Positions 34,848 through 44,095 of a stretch of DNA of 53,836 nt are shown here, piece after piece; positions within the stretch are counted from its first letter, which is position 1, and each line of letters opens with the position of its first letter. Under the pieces are notes generated by a model. That model was not told where the DNA came from, made no database searches, and worked only from the letters and a program-made list of their open reading frames with translations. A program made the translations under genes and the position numbers. Source of the stretch: Parashewanella sp049608225 (GTDB lineage: Bacteria > Pseudomonadota > Gammaproteobacteria > Enterobacterales > Shewanellaceae); contig JBMYXI010000016.1 in the NCBI GenBank assembly GCA_049608225.1, positions 1-53,836 of the forward strand, read 5' to 3'.

Positions 34848-37064
34848 CTAAACATCTAACACAAGTTGAAGTGCAGAATCCACAATCTGCTCTTTAGATG
34901 GCAAAGGCAGCGTTGCCGCATCCGCTAATGGAATAAAACAGTCCGCTGCCGTAATTCGAGTAAGCTTAGGGCAATCTTCTCCTAATCGCTCATGCAAAGC
35001 GGTAACAATCGCTTCACTGACATTACCACTTTTGCGACATTCATCGACTATCAATACGTGCTGGCATTGAGCTGCAACATTAGCAATATCGGCTTCATTT
35101 AATGGCGCGAGATAGCGTAAATCAACAAGAGTGCATTCAATACCTTGCTCTGCTAATTCTTTCTCTGCTTGCCGACTGAGATAGTAACCATTGGCATAAC
35201 TGATGATGCATAGCTGCTTACCACTTCCATGAATGCCAAGCTCGCCAAAAGGTAGTCGTTTCGCCTGATGCTGTCTCTGATATTCAAAACTCCATAAGTT
35301 GTCACCTTCGGTATGTAGATCTCGTGTTCGATACAATGCAATCGGCTCAAGAAAGATCACTAATCGACGTTCTTGTTGCGCTAACCGAACGCATTCACGA
35401 AGCATCGCCACGGCATCTTGACCATTCGATGGGCAAGCTAATATCAATCCGGGAATATCACGAAAAACTGCTAACGAATTATCATTATGAAAATGCCCAC
35501 CAAAGCCCTTTTGGTAACCCAGCCCCGCAATCCTTATCACCATCGGGTTGTGATATTGACCGTTAGAAAAGAAAGGCAGTGTCGCAGCCTCACCACGAAT
35601 TTGATCTTCAGCATTATGCACGTAAGCTAAAAACTGGATCTCAGGGATAGGAAGCAAGCCATTATGTGCCATGCCAATGGCTAATCCGAGAATTGAAGTT
35701 TCATCCAATAAGGTATTAATCACTCGATTTGGACCAAAGCGCTCGACCAAACGTGAGGTAACGTGATACACCCCACCTTTCTTACCTACGTCTTCACCGA
35801 ACACCACAATATTTCGATGATGAGCCATTAACTCTGTTAGCGCCAAATTGATCAACTTGCCCATATGAACTGGTTTACCAATATTATTCTTGTCAGCTTG
35901 CATTAGCTCTTCAAACTGGGATGCTGTAAGCGCTTTGGTTGGCGTTAATTTGTTATTTTTGGGAGGAACAATTGACCACATGGTTTGTTCAATATTTTGC
36001 AGTTTAGGCTTTTTCACCGCTTGTTGTGCAAGCTCAGCAATGTGCTGCTTTAATTCTTGATACTTATTTACCACCTGTTGTGGCATTAATAAACCTGATT
36101 CGATAATGAGTTGCGCTGAAACTATCAGTGGATCTTGCGCTTCATTATTTAAAATATCTTCACGGGTTTTATAAGCGATTTCAGCGTCGCTACCTGCGTG
36201 CCCCATCAATCGAACCGTTTTTACATGTAAAAAAGCGGGTTTTCGATGTAAACGCACAAAATCTGCAGCCAGTTTTGCACCTTGATAACAGTCCATTAAG
36301 TCTCGACCATCACAGGCAAAATACTTTATGCCAGCACGATGACGAAAATTTGCCTCTATCCAGCCTTTTGGCGTTGCGGTTGAAATACCGACACCATTAT
36401 CTTCACACACAAATAATAACGGCATCGGCACTTGTTGATACGATGCCCAACCCGCGGCATTAATTGCGGTTTGAGCACTAGCATGATTTGCCGATGCGTC
36501 ACCAAAGTTACACAATACAATGGCATCTTTAGGCATTTCAGCATCCACACCAATTCTATCGGTTAGCGGAATACTTAATGCTGCGCCAACAGCTTTGGGT
36601 AAATGAGAAGCAATGGTAGAAGTTTGCGGCGGGACAAATAAGGTTTTGCTGCCCAGTACTTTATGGCGTCCACCAGCAATTGGATCATCACTGGATGCCG
36701 CGAATGAAAGCAACATGTCCCACAGTTGGTTTTCCCCTGCAATCGTTCGTCCGCGCTCTAACAAAAAGGCTGCGCTGCGATAATGCAAAAAAGCCATATC
36801 AGAAGTACGCAATGCTTTAGCATAAGCGGCATTTCCTTCATGACCTGAGCTACCAATGGTATAAAAACCTTGGTTGCGAGCGCGCATTTGCCGAGATTCT
36901 AAATCCAGCAAACGGCTTTTTAACTGAGACTCGAACAAACCAATAAAATCTGCGTCAGATAACCCTAATTGACGATGATCCCAACCTTTGGCAATATCGG
37001 AGAAATCCTGTTGTAGAACTCGCTCAATAAACTGTCTATCAACAGCTACCGCTCTGTCTTCCAT
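34848..37064 (-). CDS. 2-oxoacid dehydrogenase E1, alpha and beta subunits fused
   Basis: A 738-residue thiamine-diphosphate enzyme. Residues 1-350 are the E1 alpha part, with the ThDP/metal motif running from GDASANHAS to CEDNGVGIST. Residues about 395-738 are the beta part (VFGEDVGKKGGVYHVT, GMAHNGLLPIPEIQF, VDECRKSGNVSEAI). Such E1s decarboxylate branched-chain or related 2-oxoacids and pass acyl groups to an E2 lipoyl domain. No E2 or E3 is nearby. It lies 104 bp downstream of glutaryl-CoA dehydrogenase on the same strand, so 2-oxoadipate, the precursor of glutaryl-CoA in lysine breakdown, is a plausible substrate; branched-chain 2-oxoacids are the alternative. GGGAG lies before the ATG. 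Confidence 0.88.
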   Translation of the reverse strand: MEDRAVAVDRQFIERVLQQDFSDIAKGWDHRQLGLSDADFIGLFESQLKSRLLDLESRQMRARNQGFYTIGSSGHEGNAAYAKALRTSDMAFLHYRSAAFLLERGRTIAGENQLWDMLLSFAASSDDPIAGGRHKVLGSKTLFVPPQTSTIASHLPKAVGAALSIPLTDRIGVDAEMPKDAIVLCNFGDASANHASAQTAINAAGWASYQQVPMPLLFVCEDNGVGISTATPKGWIEANFRHRAGIKYFACDGRDLMDCYQGAKLAADFVRLHRKPAFLHVKTVRLMGHAGSDAEIAYKTREDILNNEAQDPLIVSAQLIIESGLLMPQQVVNKYQELKQHIAELAQQAVKKPKLQNIEQTMWSIVPPKNNKLTPTKALTASQFEELMQADKNNIGKPVHMGKLINLALTELMAHHRNIVVFGEDVGKKGGVYHVTSRLVERFGPNRVINTLLDETSILGLAIGMAHNGLLPIPEIQFLAYVHNAEDQIRGEAATLPFFSNGQYHNPMVIRIAGLGYQKGFGGHFHNDNSLAVFRDIPGLILACPSNGQDAVAMLRECVRLAQQERRLVIFLEPIALYRTRDLHTEGDNLWSFEYQRQHQAKRLPFGELGIHGSGKQLCIISYANGYYLSRQAEKELAEQGIECTLVDLRYLAPLNEADIANVAAQCQHVLIVDECRKSGNVSEAIVTALHERLGEDCPKLTRITAADCFIPLADAATLPLPSKEQIVDSALQLVLDV

Positions 37065-37168
37065 AAATTTCTCCCTTAACTAATTTTTGGGTATTGATTT
37101 GTGATCTTCGGCCTACTGCATACTCAACTTAATTGGTAATCATGTTAACAACGAAAAAGCATTTTACG

Positions 37169-38344
37169 TTACATAAACGCTTGAATGCCAGTTTGCGCAC
37201 GCCCAAGGATCAACGCATGTACATCATGTGTGCCTTCATAGGTATTCACCGCTTCTAGGTTCATCACATGCCGAATAACATGGAACTCATCAGCAACACC
37301 ATTGCCACCGTGCATGTCTCTAGAGATGCGTGCAATATCCAGTGCTTTGCCGCAAGAATTTCGTTTGATCAGAGAAATCGCTTCAACAGGCAGTTGACCT
37401 TGATCCATCAAACGCCCAGCTTGTACACAGGTCATTAAGCTGGTAGTTATGTCTGTTTGCATATCAGCTAATTTCTTTTGAAATAGCTGAGTTGCCGCCA
37501 AGGGACGATTAAACTGATGACGATCTAAGCCATATTGTCTGGCTGCATGCCAACAAAATTCAGCTGCGCCCAATGCCCCCCAAGCAATACCGTAGCGCGC
37601 TTTGTTTAAACAGCCAAACGGTCCTTTTAATCCGGTTATTTCAGGGAAAATCGCATCTTCACCCACTTCAACATTATCCATGACTATTTCACCAGTAATG
37701 GATGCACGTAATGAGAATTTACCTTCTATTTTGGGCGCAGAAAGGCCTTTTAAACCTTTATCCAACACAAAACCACGGATGACACCGTCAAGTTTTGCCC
37801 AAACAACAAACACATCAGCGATGGGTGAGTTGGTGATCCACATTTTGCTGCCATTTAATCGGTAACCACCTGCTATTTTTTCTGCTCGGGTTTTCATAGC
37901 AGCAGGATCTGAACCTGCATCAGGCTCAGTTAAGCCAAAGCAACCGATCCATTCGCCCGTTGCCAATTTGGGCAAATATTTTTGTTTTTGTTGCTCAGTG
38001 CCATATTCATTTATCGGGTGCATGACCAGTGAAGATTGCACGCTCATTGCACTGCGATAACCACTATCAACACGCTCAACTTCACGAGCAATTAAGCCAT
38101 AGCTAACATAATTAGTATTCGAGCAGCCGTATTTTTCAGGCAAGGTTGAACCGAGCAGTCCAAGTTCTCCAAGTTCATTGATGATTTCACGGTCAAACCG
38201 TTCTTCTCGATTCGCTGTTAACACTCTAGGCATCAACTTATCCTGAGCATAATCATGAACCATGTCACGTATCATACGTTCTTCTTCAGTTAATAAGCTG
38301 TTTAAGTTCAGCGGATCTTGCCAATCGAAATTTACTCGTGACAT
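37169..38344 (-). CDS. gcdH: Glutaryl-CoA dehydrogenase
   Basis: A 391-residue flavoprotein of the acyl-CoA dehydrogenase family, which converts glutaryl-CoA to crotonyl-CoA and CO2. The substrate-binding Arg in SGYRSAMSVQSSLVM is characteristic of glutaryl-CoA dehydrogenase and missing from other acyl-CoA dehydrogenases. FAD-site segments GCFGLTEPDAGSDP and MWITNSPIADVFVVWAK are present, and the catalytic Glu is in NTYEGTHDVHALILGRA. AGGAA precedes the ATG. It is the upstream gene of a probable pair with the fused E1. The crotonyl-CoA formed would enter fatty acid oxidation. Confidence 0.93.
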   Translation of the reverse strand: MSRVNFDWQDPLNLNSLLTEEERMIRDMVHDYAQDKLMPRVLTANREERFDREIINELGELGLLGSTLPEKYGCSNTNYVSYGLIAREVERVDSGYRSAMSVQSSLVMHPINEYGTEQQKQKYLPKLATGEWIGCFGLTEPDAGSDPAAMKTRAEKIAGGYRLNGSKMWITNSPIADVFVVWAKLDGVIRGFVLDKGLKGLSAPKIEGKFSLRASITGEIVMDNVEVGEDAIFPEITGLKGPFGCLNKARYGIAWGALGAAEFCWHAARQYGLDRHQFNRPLAATQLFQKKLADMQTDITTSLMTCVQAGRLMDQGQLPVEAISLIKRNSCGKALDIARISRDMHGGNGVADEFHVIRHVMNLEAVNTYEGTHDVHALILGRAQTGIQAFM

Positions 38345-38558
38345 ATATTTGTTCCTATCGTATACGCGTTTTCGGCTATTTAGTTAGATTACACACTATT
38401 TGATTTTAAATGAATTATTTCTATCTATTTTGATCTATCACCTTTGTTTACTAACAAACCATTGGCAAAATGAAAAATGTTTAACTCATCGTAAAACATC
38501 AGGTAATTTTAGCCTGTTAAAATTGACACTATGTTCTTGTAACTTAAACGAGTTAATT

Positions 38559-39590
38559 ATGGCGACATCTGCTCCCGCTTCAAGCAGTAATCCGAGTTCT
38601 CCTGTAACGCCAACAAACTTAGAATTTCAGTTAGCACAATTGCTTAGCACTGTTACTTTTGATGCTACAACTAGCTCACAACAAGAGTATAGCGTTAACC
38701 CTGCGCCACTCAATGACAGTGTCAAGCGGCTACATACAGAAGAACTGGCTTCAGTGTCAGTAGAAACGCCAAATAAAATGAACACGGCAACAGAAGGACA
38801 AGTTACTTCTTCAACCAGTAGTCACAGGAAAGGTAGGCCACCAAAACTCTTCATACCTAACTCAACACAAAAAAAAGAAGCGTTAAAATCTCCAGTGCCA
38901 AATCCACTGTTCGATATAAAAGTACCCAGCGGCCTGCCACAGGGGGTAGATAAACAAATTTGGCGATTAGCGGAAATCGCTGATGTCGAGCTCCCCCAAG
39001 GGAAACAATGCATCATAGTTATGGATCTTGATGATGTTCTTATCCAAAAAAATATTGATTCAAGTGCTGCCGAATTTCAATTAGTTGAAGACGATCTTCC
39101 ACAACAATTAGCGTCTTTGAAAGAAACGTTTTCACAAGCTCCCTTTTTTATACTTACTCGTACCGAGCCTGATAAAATTTCGATAAAGTTTGAACGATTA
39201 GCCTCAAGATTTCCTGAAGACGAATTTAAAGAGATCAAAGGAATAGCAAGATACACTATCAATCCTGACAAAGGTAACCAACTTCTCGCATTGCTAAATG
39301 AGCATAAGCTTACCGATAACGGGTATCAAATCATATTTATTGATGACAACTCAGACAATTTAACTGACGTAAAAAAGGTATTTGAAGATAACGTAACGAC
39401 TCTCCAATACATGGGCGGTATTGATCATATTATTGCTTGCCTGAAACTGGAGCACAACTGCAAAGATGAAAATCAATTATGGGAAAAAGCAGTAGATGAA
39501 GCTGGTGTAAATCAGTTAGTACTGCCTCACTTAAGAACCCCTTATCGTCAGCATAAAGAACTTGAGCAAGCCATCCTGAGTCGGCAATAA
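38559..39590 (+). CDS. HAD-superfamily protein with disordered Ser/Thr/Pro-rich N-terminus
   Basis: A 343-residue protein. Residues 1-115 are rich in Ser, Thr, Pro, Asn and Gln and low in hydrophobics (MATSAPASSSNPSSPVTPTN), with no signal peptide. Residues 150-300 form a HAD-like phosphatase core: DxD at D156-L-D158, a Thr in ILTRTEP (motif II) and IIFIDDNSDNL (motif IV). The family resembles DUF2608-like HAD proteins known in intracellular bacteria; that link is from memory. The start ATG at 38559 is chosen because upstream residues look non-coding and a -35-like TTGACA lies at 38523, though the ribosome binding site is poor. A disordered N-terminus without a signal peptide is compatible with type III secretion. 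Confidence 0.7.
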   Translation: MATSAPASSSNPSSPVTPTNLEFQLAQLLSTVTFDATTSSQQEYSVNPAPLNDSVKRLHTEELASVSVETPNKMNTATEGQVTSSTSSHRKGRPPKLFIPNSTQKKEALKSPVPNPLFDIKVPSGLPQGVDKQIWRLAEIADVELPQGKQCIIVMDLDDVLIQKNIDSSAAEFQLVEDDLPQQLASLKETFSQAPFFILTRTEPDKISIKFERLASRFPEDEFKEIKGIARYTINPDKGNQLLALLNEHKLTDNGYQIIFIDDNSDNLTDVKKVFEDNVTTLQYMGGIDHIIACLKLEHNCKDENQLWEKAVDEAGVNQLVLPHLRTPYRQHKELEQAILSRQ

Positions 39591-39635
39591 AACACTGTAA
39601 GTTGATATTGAATATCATGGGTACTCAACACCAAC

Positions 39636-39896
39636 TTATTCAAAATCAAAATGGTTATTTAGATCTAACTGTTGTTGAGCTTGCTGCTTTTTTTGAGCTT
39701 TAAACACGGCATATCGATAACGTTTTTTCCGCTGCTTACACAAGCGATTAACTTCAATTTTTTCCAGTTGAGAGTATTTCTGCCAATCAAATCTTTCTTG
39801 CCTGCTGCGAAAGCAGCCTAAACAGTAACCTCGATTATTGTTCTGACAAACATTAATGCAAGGGTTGGGGATCTCAAAAAACTCGAGTTGTTCCAT
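39636..39896 (-). CDS. DUF1289 family cysteine-motif protein
   Basis: An 86-residue protein with the DUF1289 pattern IPNPCINVC followed by GYCLGCFRSRQE: four cysteines likely to bind a metal or Fe-S cluster. The C-terminal half is strongly basic and Lys/Gln-rich. The ATG at 39896 has GGAGG at 5 bp; an ATG at 39908 lies upstream of that box. The gene is 17 bp downstream of bolA, so the two are probably co-transcribed. Function not established. Confidence 0.88.
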   Translation of the reverse strand: MEQLEFFEIPNPCINVCQNNNRGYCLGCFRSRQERFDWQKYSQLEKIEVNRLCKQRKKRYRYAVFKAQKKQQAQQQLDLNNHFDFE

Positions 39897-39913
39897 AAGA
39901 TCCTCCAAATTAG

Positions 39914-40237
39914 CTATCCTTTACAGTTTGGTGTCCGTGGCACGTTTTGCTCACCCTGCCACTCTTCTTCAGTATAAGTGTGGATTGATAAAGCATGTAT
40001 GCTATTTTCTAGTTCCAGTGCTAACACTTGGTTCACCATGCGATGCCTTGCAATTAATCGCTTACCTGAAAAGTTATCACTGACTAACACAACCTTGAAA
40101 TGACTCTCACTGCCTGGTGGCACATTATGGCGATTGCTTTCATTTAATACTTCAATGTAGCTTGGCATAAACTCATTGGTCAATTTTTCTGTAATGACAC
40201 TGGCCACAGGGCCAATTTTTGACGCTGACATCGTCAT
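39914..40237 (-). CDS. bolA: BolA family protein
   Basis: A 107-residue protein with the BolA core: a helix at the start, NESNRHNVPPGSESHFKVVLVSDNF, then LIARHRMVNQVL and a final ALSIHTYTEEEW. BolA proteins pair with monothiol glutaredoxins to handle Fe-S clusters and affect morphology and stress response. The conserved His in SHFKV is present. The start is the ATG at 40237 or two codons in. Upstream of DUF1289. Confidence 0.92.
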   Translation of the reverse strand: MTMSASKIGPVASVITEKLTNEFMPSYIEVLNESNRHNVPPGSESHFKVVLVSDNFSGKRLIARHRMVNQVLALELENSIHALSIHTYTEEEWQGEQNVPRTPNCKG

Positions 40238-40290
40238 AGTTCCAATTTATTGTGATTGATATCGCAGGGTAATCACTCTATATCAAAAGA

Positions 40291-40917
40291 TCAATCCTGT
40301 GCATTTACCCTTATCTTGCGGTACGTCAAGTTATATCGAGGTTCTTTAACGTTTTTGCGTTTCGGCACACTATGTAACCAATGTTGCTGCATCGGCCAAT
40401 GCATTATCAATAGATCGCCGCTTTGCAAGTTAAAACTTATTTTTTGATCAGTTTGCTTATGCTTAATGTGAAAATCTCTTGCTGTTCCAAGGCTAATTGA
40501 CACTATATCGCTGCCTTGTTCAATCTCCACTTCATCATCACAATGCCACCCCATACAATCGTTACCATCGGCATATTTGTTCACTAGCACGCCGTTGAGT
40601 TCTAGCTGAAAGTCTCGTCGAAGTTTCTGCCTAAGCCGACTAAGGTGATAAGGCCAAGCTAATGCTGTCACCCACAAATTGGAATACACATAGTCACAGC
40701 CTTTATCTGCAAACCACACTTGACAACGGGGAATTTTATGCGTTTTGCCATAAACGGTGATCTCAGGGGAATGAAACGGATAGGTTTGCGCTTCTTCAAT
40801 AAGATATTGTTGCTGTTTTGGTGAAAGATAGTTGCGAATAAATGTAACAGGCAAATCTTGTTGATTCTGCTTTGGCGTTGAAAATAGTGCTTGTTGCTGC
40901 ATCGCTATCTTTTCCAA
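40291..40917 (-). CDS. AlkB-like 2-oxoglutarate/Fe(II) dioxygenase (DNA alkylation repair)
   Basis: A 208-residue protein. Iron ligands H-x-D are in MGWHCDDE and the distal His is in QQHWLHSVPK; the 2-oxoglutarate Arg is in RYNLTYRKI. The NGVLVNKYADGNDCMGWHCD segment is close to the ALKBH2/3 type of bacterial and eukaryotic proteins rather than to E. coli AlkB. Likely removes methyl groups from 1-methyladenine and 3-methylcytosine in DNA. Divergent from rlmG with a 49-bp gap. The start is the ATG at 40917 or the fifth codon further (40902). Confidence 0.9.
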   Translation of the reverse strand: MEKIAMQQQALFSTPKQNQQDLPVTFIRNYLSPKQQQYLIEEAQTYPFHSPEITVYGKTHKIPRCQVWFADKGCDYVYSNLWVTALAWPYHLSRLRQKLRRDFQLELNGVLVNKYADGNDCMGWHCDDEVEIEQGSDIVSISLGTARDFHIKHKQTDQKISFNLQSGDLLIMHWPMQQHWLHSVPKRKNVKEPRYNLTYRKIRVNAQD

Positions 40918-40966
40918 TTTCTGCGATAATCCCAGCCCTTACTTTACCACCGTAATTATCAAAGTC

Positions 40967-42100
40967 ATGAGTGTCGATTTTTCCGTTTTAGATTTATCCC
41001 TTCAGTTACGTAGATACCCACTTGAACAACAATCTAACCTACAAGCTTGGGACTCTGCCGATGAGTATTTGTTAAAGCATTTGATAGAGTCACAAATGGC
41101 GGTTAGTAATATTGCGATTATTAATGATAATTTTGGTGCACTGACTTGTGGTGTTACTCGACTTTATCCTGAAGCCAAAATCAGCGTAGAAACCGACAAT
41201 AAAACCAGTTTACTCGGCACGTATGAAAATCTCGACGCTAATATCCTGCCACGAGATCCTGTCGAGTTTATTTCAGGATCTCAACCGCTGCCTGAAAACC
41301 TATCATTAGTACTGCTAAAGTTGCCAAAAAACCTTGTGTATTTCAGCCATTTATTAGCTCGACTTTCTCAAGTGTTACCTAAAGGTACTCAAGTATTAAT
41401 TGGTGCTAAAGCGAAATCAATCAACAAAGCGTTATTAGAGCTTATTGGTAAACACCTTGGGCAAGCTAACGCCAGTCTTGCCTACAAAAAGTCACGTATC
41501 ATTACTTGTGTTACTGACGGTGAAGAGCGCAGTTTGCCAACAGAAAATCAGTGGCATATTCCTGAATATAAATTAGAAGTAAGCAACCAAAGCAACGTAT
41601 TTGCCGCCAACAAATTGGATGTCGGCGCGCGCATTATGCTAGAAAACATGCCCACAGGTGAATTTAACTCGATTATCGATTTAGGTTGTGGCAATGGTGT
41701 ATTGGGCTTAAGAGCTGCGCAACTTTTCCCTAATGCTGATGTACATTTTATTGATGACTCAGAAATGGCAGTAACGTCATCCAAGAAAAACTGGCAGATC
41801 AACCAATTCGAAGATGCCAAAGGTCACTTTTATTGGAATGATTGTTTAACAGATCTACCAACAACCGTTAAGCCGGATTTGATCTTGTGTAATCCACCTT
41901 TCCACCAAGGCGAAGCCATTACCGATCATATTGCTTGGCAGATGTTTTTAGATGCCAGAAATCGTTTATCCAGAGGTGGCGTATTACACGTTGTCGGTAA
42001 CCGTCATTTGGGCTATCACATTAAACTGAAGCGACTATTTGGCAACTGCACCACCATAGCTTCTAATGGTAAATTTGTGATCTTACAAGCTGTAAAGTAA
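40967..42100 (+). CDS. rlmG: 23S rRNA (guanine-1835-N2) methyltransferase
   Basis: A 377-residue methyltransferase matching E. coli RlmG across its length. The N-terminal half (LQAWDSADEYLLKHL, IINDNFGALTCGV) is a degenerate methyltransferase-like domain. The C-terminal domain has the SAM motif IIDLGCGNGVLGL and the catalytic NPPFHQG. The final FGNCTTIASNGKFVILQAVK matches the family end. It methylates N2 of G1835 in 23S rRNA. Divergent from the AlkB-like gene. Confidence 0.94.
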   Translation: MSVDFSVLDLSLQLRRYPLEQQSNLQAWDSADEYLLKHLIESQMAVSNIAIINDNFGALTCGVTRLYPEAKISVETDNKTSLLGTYENLDANILPRDPVEFISGSQPLPENLSLVLLKLPKNLVYFSHLLARLSQVLPKGTQVLIGAKAKSINKALLELIGKHLGQANASLAYKKSRIITCVTDGEERSLPTENQWHIPEYKLEVSNQSNVFAANKLDVGARIMLENMPTGEFNSIIDLGCGNGVLGLRAAQLFPNADVHFIDDSEMAVTSSKKNWQINQFEDAKGHFYWNDCLTDLPTTVKPDLILCNPPFHQGEAITDHIAWQMFLDARNRLSRGGVLHVVGNRHLGYHIKLKRLFGNCTTIASNGKFVILQAVK

Positions 42101-42406
42101 TCGCATTGTTTAAGTCGCTCATCACTGGGCGACTTATGTTTCAGTACATTTCTCATTTTAAGCATTCACGCTTTCATACGCGCACTGATGTTTTGACCTT
42201 TTTTCTTCATTCAATAGTTGCTTGAGTTCTTCGTAATATGACTAAGTCGACTCTCTATTTTCGATCAAAATTGAACATGCTGTAACTGACGAAATTGATA
42301 AGAAAATTTTGCTTAATCTCAAGTTTATATACGCGACATTATATTGCTTAGTTCTATATAAAAGCAGTATTATTTTCCTCAATTTACGTCGTAAATCGGT
42401 TTAATT
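42101..42406. other. 306-bp intergenic region before the LysR gene
   Basis: No open frame or RNA that I can support. The right end (about 42300-42400) is A/T-rich with TTATATTGC and TTCTATATAAAAG stretches that probably contain the LysR-type promoter. There is no palindrome of note. Confidence 0.6.
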
Positions 42407-43294
42407 ATGGATAAAATTACAGCAGCCAAAGTTTTTAAAACCATTGTTGAAAACGGCAGTATGGCAGCGGCATCGAAGGCATTAGATATGTCTCGCTCAA
42501 TGATCAGTCGCTACCTAAATCAAATGGAAGAATGGGCAGGAACGCGTCTCTTACATCGCTCAACTCGCTCGTTAAGCTTGACACCTGCAGGAGAAACTGT
42601 ACTACAGCAAAGTTCACAATTATTGAATATAGCCGCAGACATTTCAGCCGCGGGTTTGCTTGATAAGCAAATACCTGCTGGGCATTTGCGCATCAGTTGT
42701 GCTCACGTTATCGCTCAAAGTGTATTAACTCCCTTTTTAAAAAATTTTTTAATGAAATATCCGAAAATATCAATTGAGTTCAATGTTGGTAATCATGTTA
42801 TCAATATGGTTGAAGAACGAATTGATCTCGCAATTCGGATCACAAATGATTTGGATCCCAATATTATTGCCCGCCCACTGGCAACTTGTCGCTCAGTACT
42901 TTGTGCTTCACCTGAGTACCTAGAAAAATATGGTTCTCCCACAGCCCCAGTTTTGTTAGAGCAACACAATTGCTTAACCTATTCCTATTTTAGAGGGCTG
43001 TGGAGTTTCGGAAATGGTGAAGAATCAATAGCTGTTCCAGTTAACGGAAATTTTAGCGCTAATGAATCTGGTGTTCTACTCAATGCCGTTCTTTCGGGGA
43101 TGGGGGTGTCTTTGCTTCCTCTGTGCAGCGTACTCAATCACATTGAAAGTGGACAGTTAATACAGCTTCTACCAGAGTGGCAGCCTGATACATTAGGCGT
43201 TTATGGCATATATCGAACAAGAAAACATCACTCCTTAGCCTTACAAGTATTAATGGATTCTCTTATTGAATATTTTGCAGAAGTTGATATGTAA
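42407..43294 (+). CDS. LysR-family transcriptional regulator
   Basis: A 295-residue regulator. The N-terminal winged helix-turn-helix is clear: FKTIVENGSMAAASKALDMSRSMISRYLNQMEEWAG, then LLHRSTRSLSLTPAGE. The C-terminal substrate-binding domain follows, with the pattern of the ArgP/DsdC-like subgroup of LysR proteins that close with LLPEWQ. No divergently transcribed target is obvious: the upstream gene is rlmG, on the same strand. Its effector is unknown. Confidence 0.92.
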   Translation: MDKITAAKVFKTIVENGSMAAASKALDMSRSMISRYLNQMEEWAGTRLLHRSTRSLSLTPAGETVLQQSSQLLNIAADISAAGLLDKQIPAGHLRISCAHVIAQSVLTPFLKNFLMKYPKISIEFNVGNHVINMVEERIDLAIRITNDLDPNIIARPLATCRSVLCASPEYLEKYGSPTAPVLLEQHNCLTYSYFRGLWSFGNGEESIAVPVNGNFSANESGVLLNAVLSGMGVSLLPLCSVLNHIESGQLIQLLPEWQPDTLGVYGIYRTRKHHSLALQVLMDSLIEYFAEVDM

Positions 43295-43412
43295 CGCTGG
43301 AGAAAACGCTATAAAAAAACAATAACACTGCACTTCATATACATTTTCGCATCATTTGATCTGGTTAAATTTTTATCATACATTGGCACTGAATTTTAAT
43401 GAGGAAAGTGTC

Positions 43413-44051
43413 ATGTTAAAGTATTTAAAACTATTCGGCTTAACTCTATTGTTACTACAATCTGCCTCTGCGACTGCATCACAGACCAGCGACAACGCTG
43501 ATCTGACGACAAAGCTCAATCTCGTAAAAGGCTCTATCAGTATGATCCATCTTGATCATGTGCATCGAGATTATATTCATCAAATCATGTATTTAGACGA
43601 TTTGCTGAATGCAATGATCATCAATTTAGACAATAACACTAGTATCTTTCAAGTACAAAGTATTGCGGAAGATCTCAATCAAATAGGTAACAACACTTCT
43701 GTTGGTGAAAATTTGCTTAGCCTCCCCTATGAGCAGGAAAGCTATTACACTGCGCCAATTGACTCAACACCACATATTTTAGGGCGCAAAGCCGTTGGTA
43801 CAGGCATGTTTGAACAATACACCTTAAACATTCTTAATACGCTTGAACAAAAACTCATCGCCTTAAATTTAGGCAGCGTAGAACAATTTATTGATTCCAA
43901 TGCGCTCGCCTATAAAGAGCTTGATGGCATGACCCAGCAATATTACCAACAAGCCAATAAGCAGCAAAAAATCGGTATGAATTTTGGCTTTGATTATGAA
44001 AAAGTCATTCTTGCTCGTTTTAATCAGCCCCTGAAAAAGTTCTATCAATAA
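43413..44051 (+). CDS. Exported protein of unknown function
   Basis: A 212-residue protein with a signal peptide (MLKYLKLFGLTLLLLQSASA, cleavage near ATA/SQ). The mature part is helical, His/Asn/Gln-rich, and has no cysteines; I do not recognise the family. The ATG at 43413 is chosen for its GAGGAAA box and the signal peptide it exposes; an upstream in-frame start at 43356 would hide the signal. No operon partner. Confidence 0.72.
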   Translation: MLKYLKLFGLTLLLLQSASATASQTSDNADLTTKLNLVKGSISMIHLDHVHRDYIHQIMYLDDLLNAMIINLDNNTSIFQVQSIAEDLNQIGNNTSVGENLLSLPYEQESYYTAPIDSTPHILGRKAVGTGMFEQYTLNILNTLEQKLIALNLGSVEQFIDSNALAYKELDGMTQQYYQQANKQQKIGMNFGFDYEKVILARFNQPLKKFYQ

Positions 44052-44095
44052 TTAAGTACCTAACTATAAATTTCAAAGAACTTATTGTCAGATAC

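Noticed and set aside
36128..36463. 111-residue open frame opposite the fused E1 gene
   Set aside because: His/Leu-rich composition typical of an antisense shadow; the E1 frame is conserved through it.
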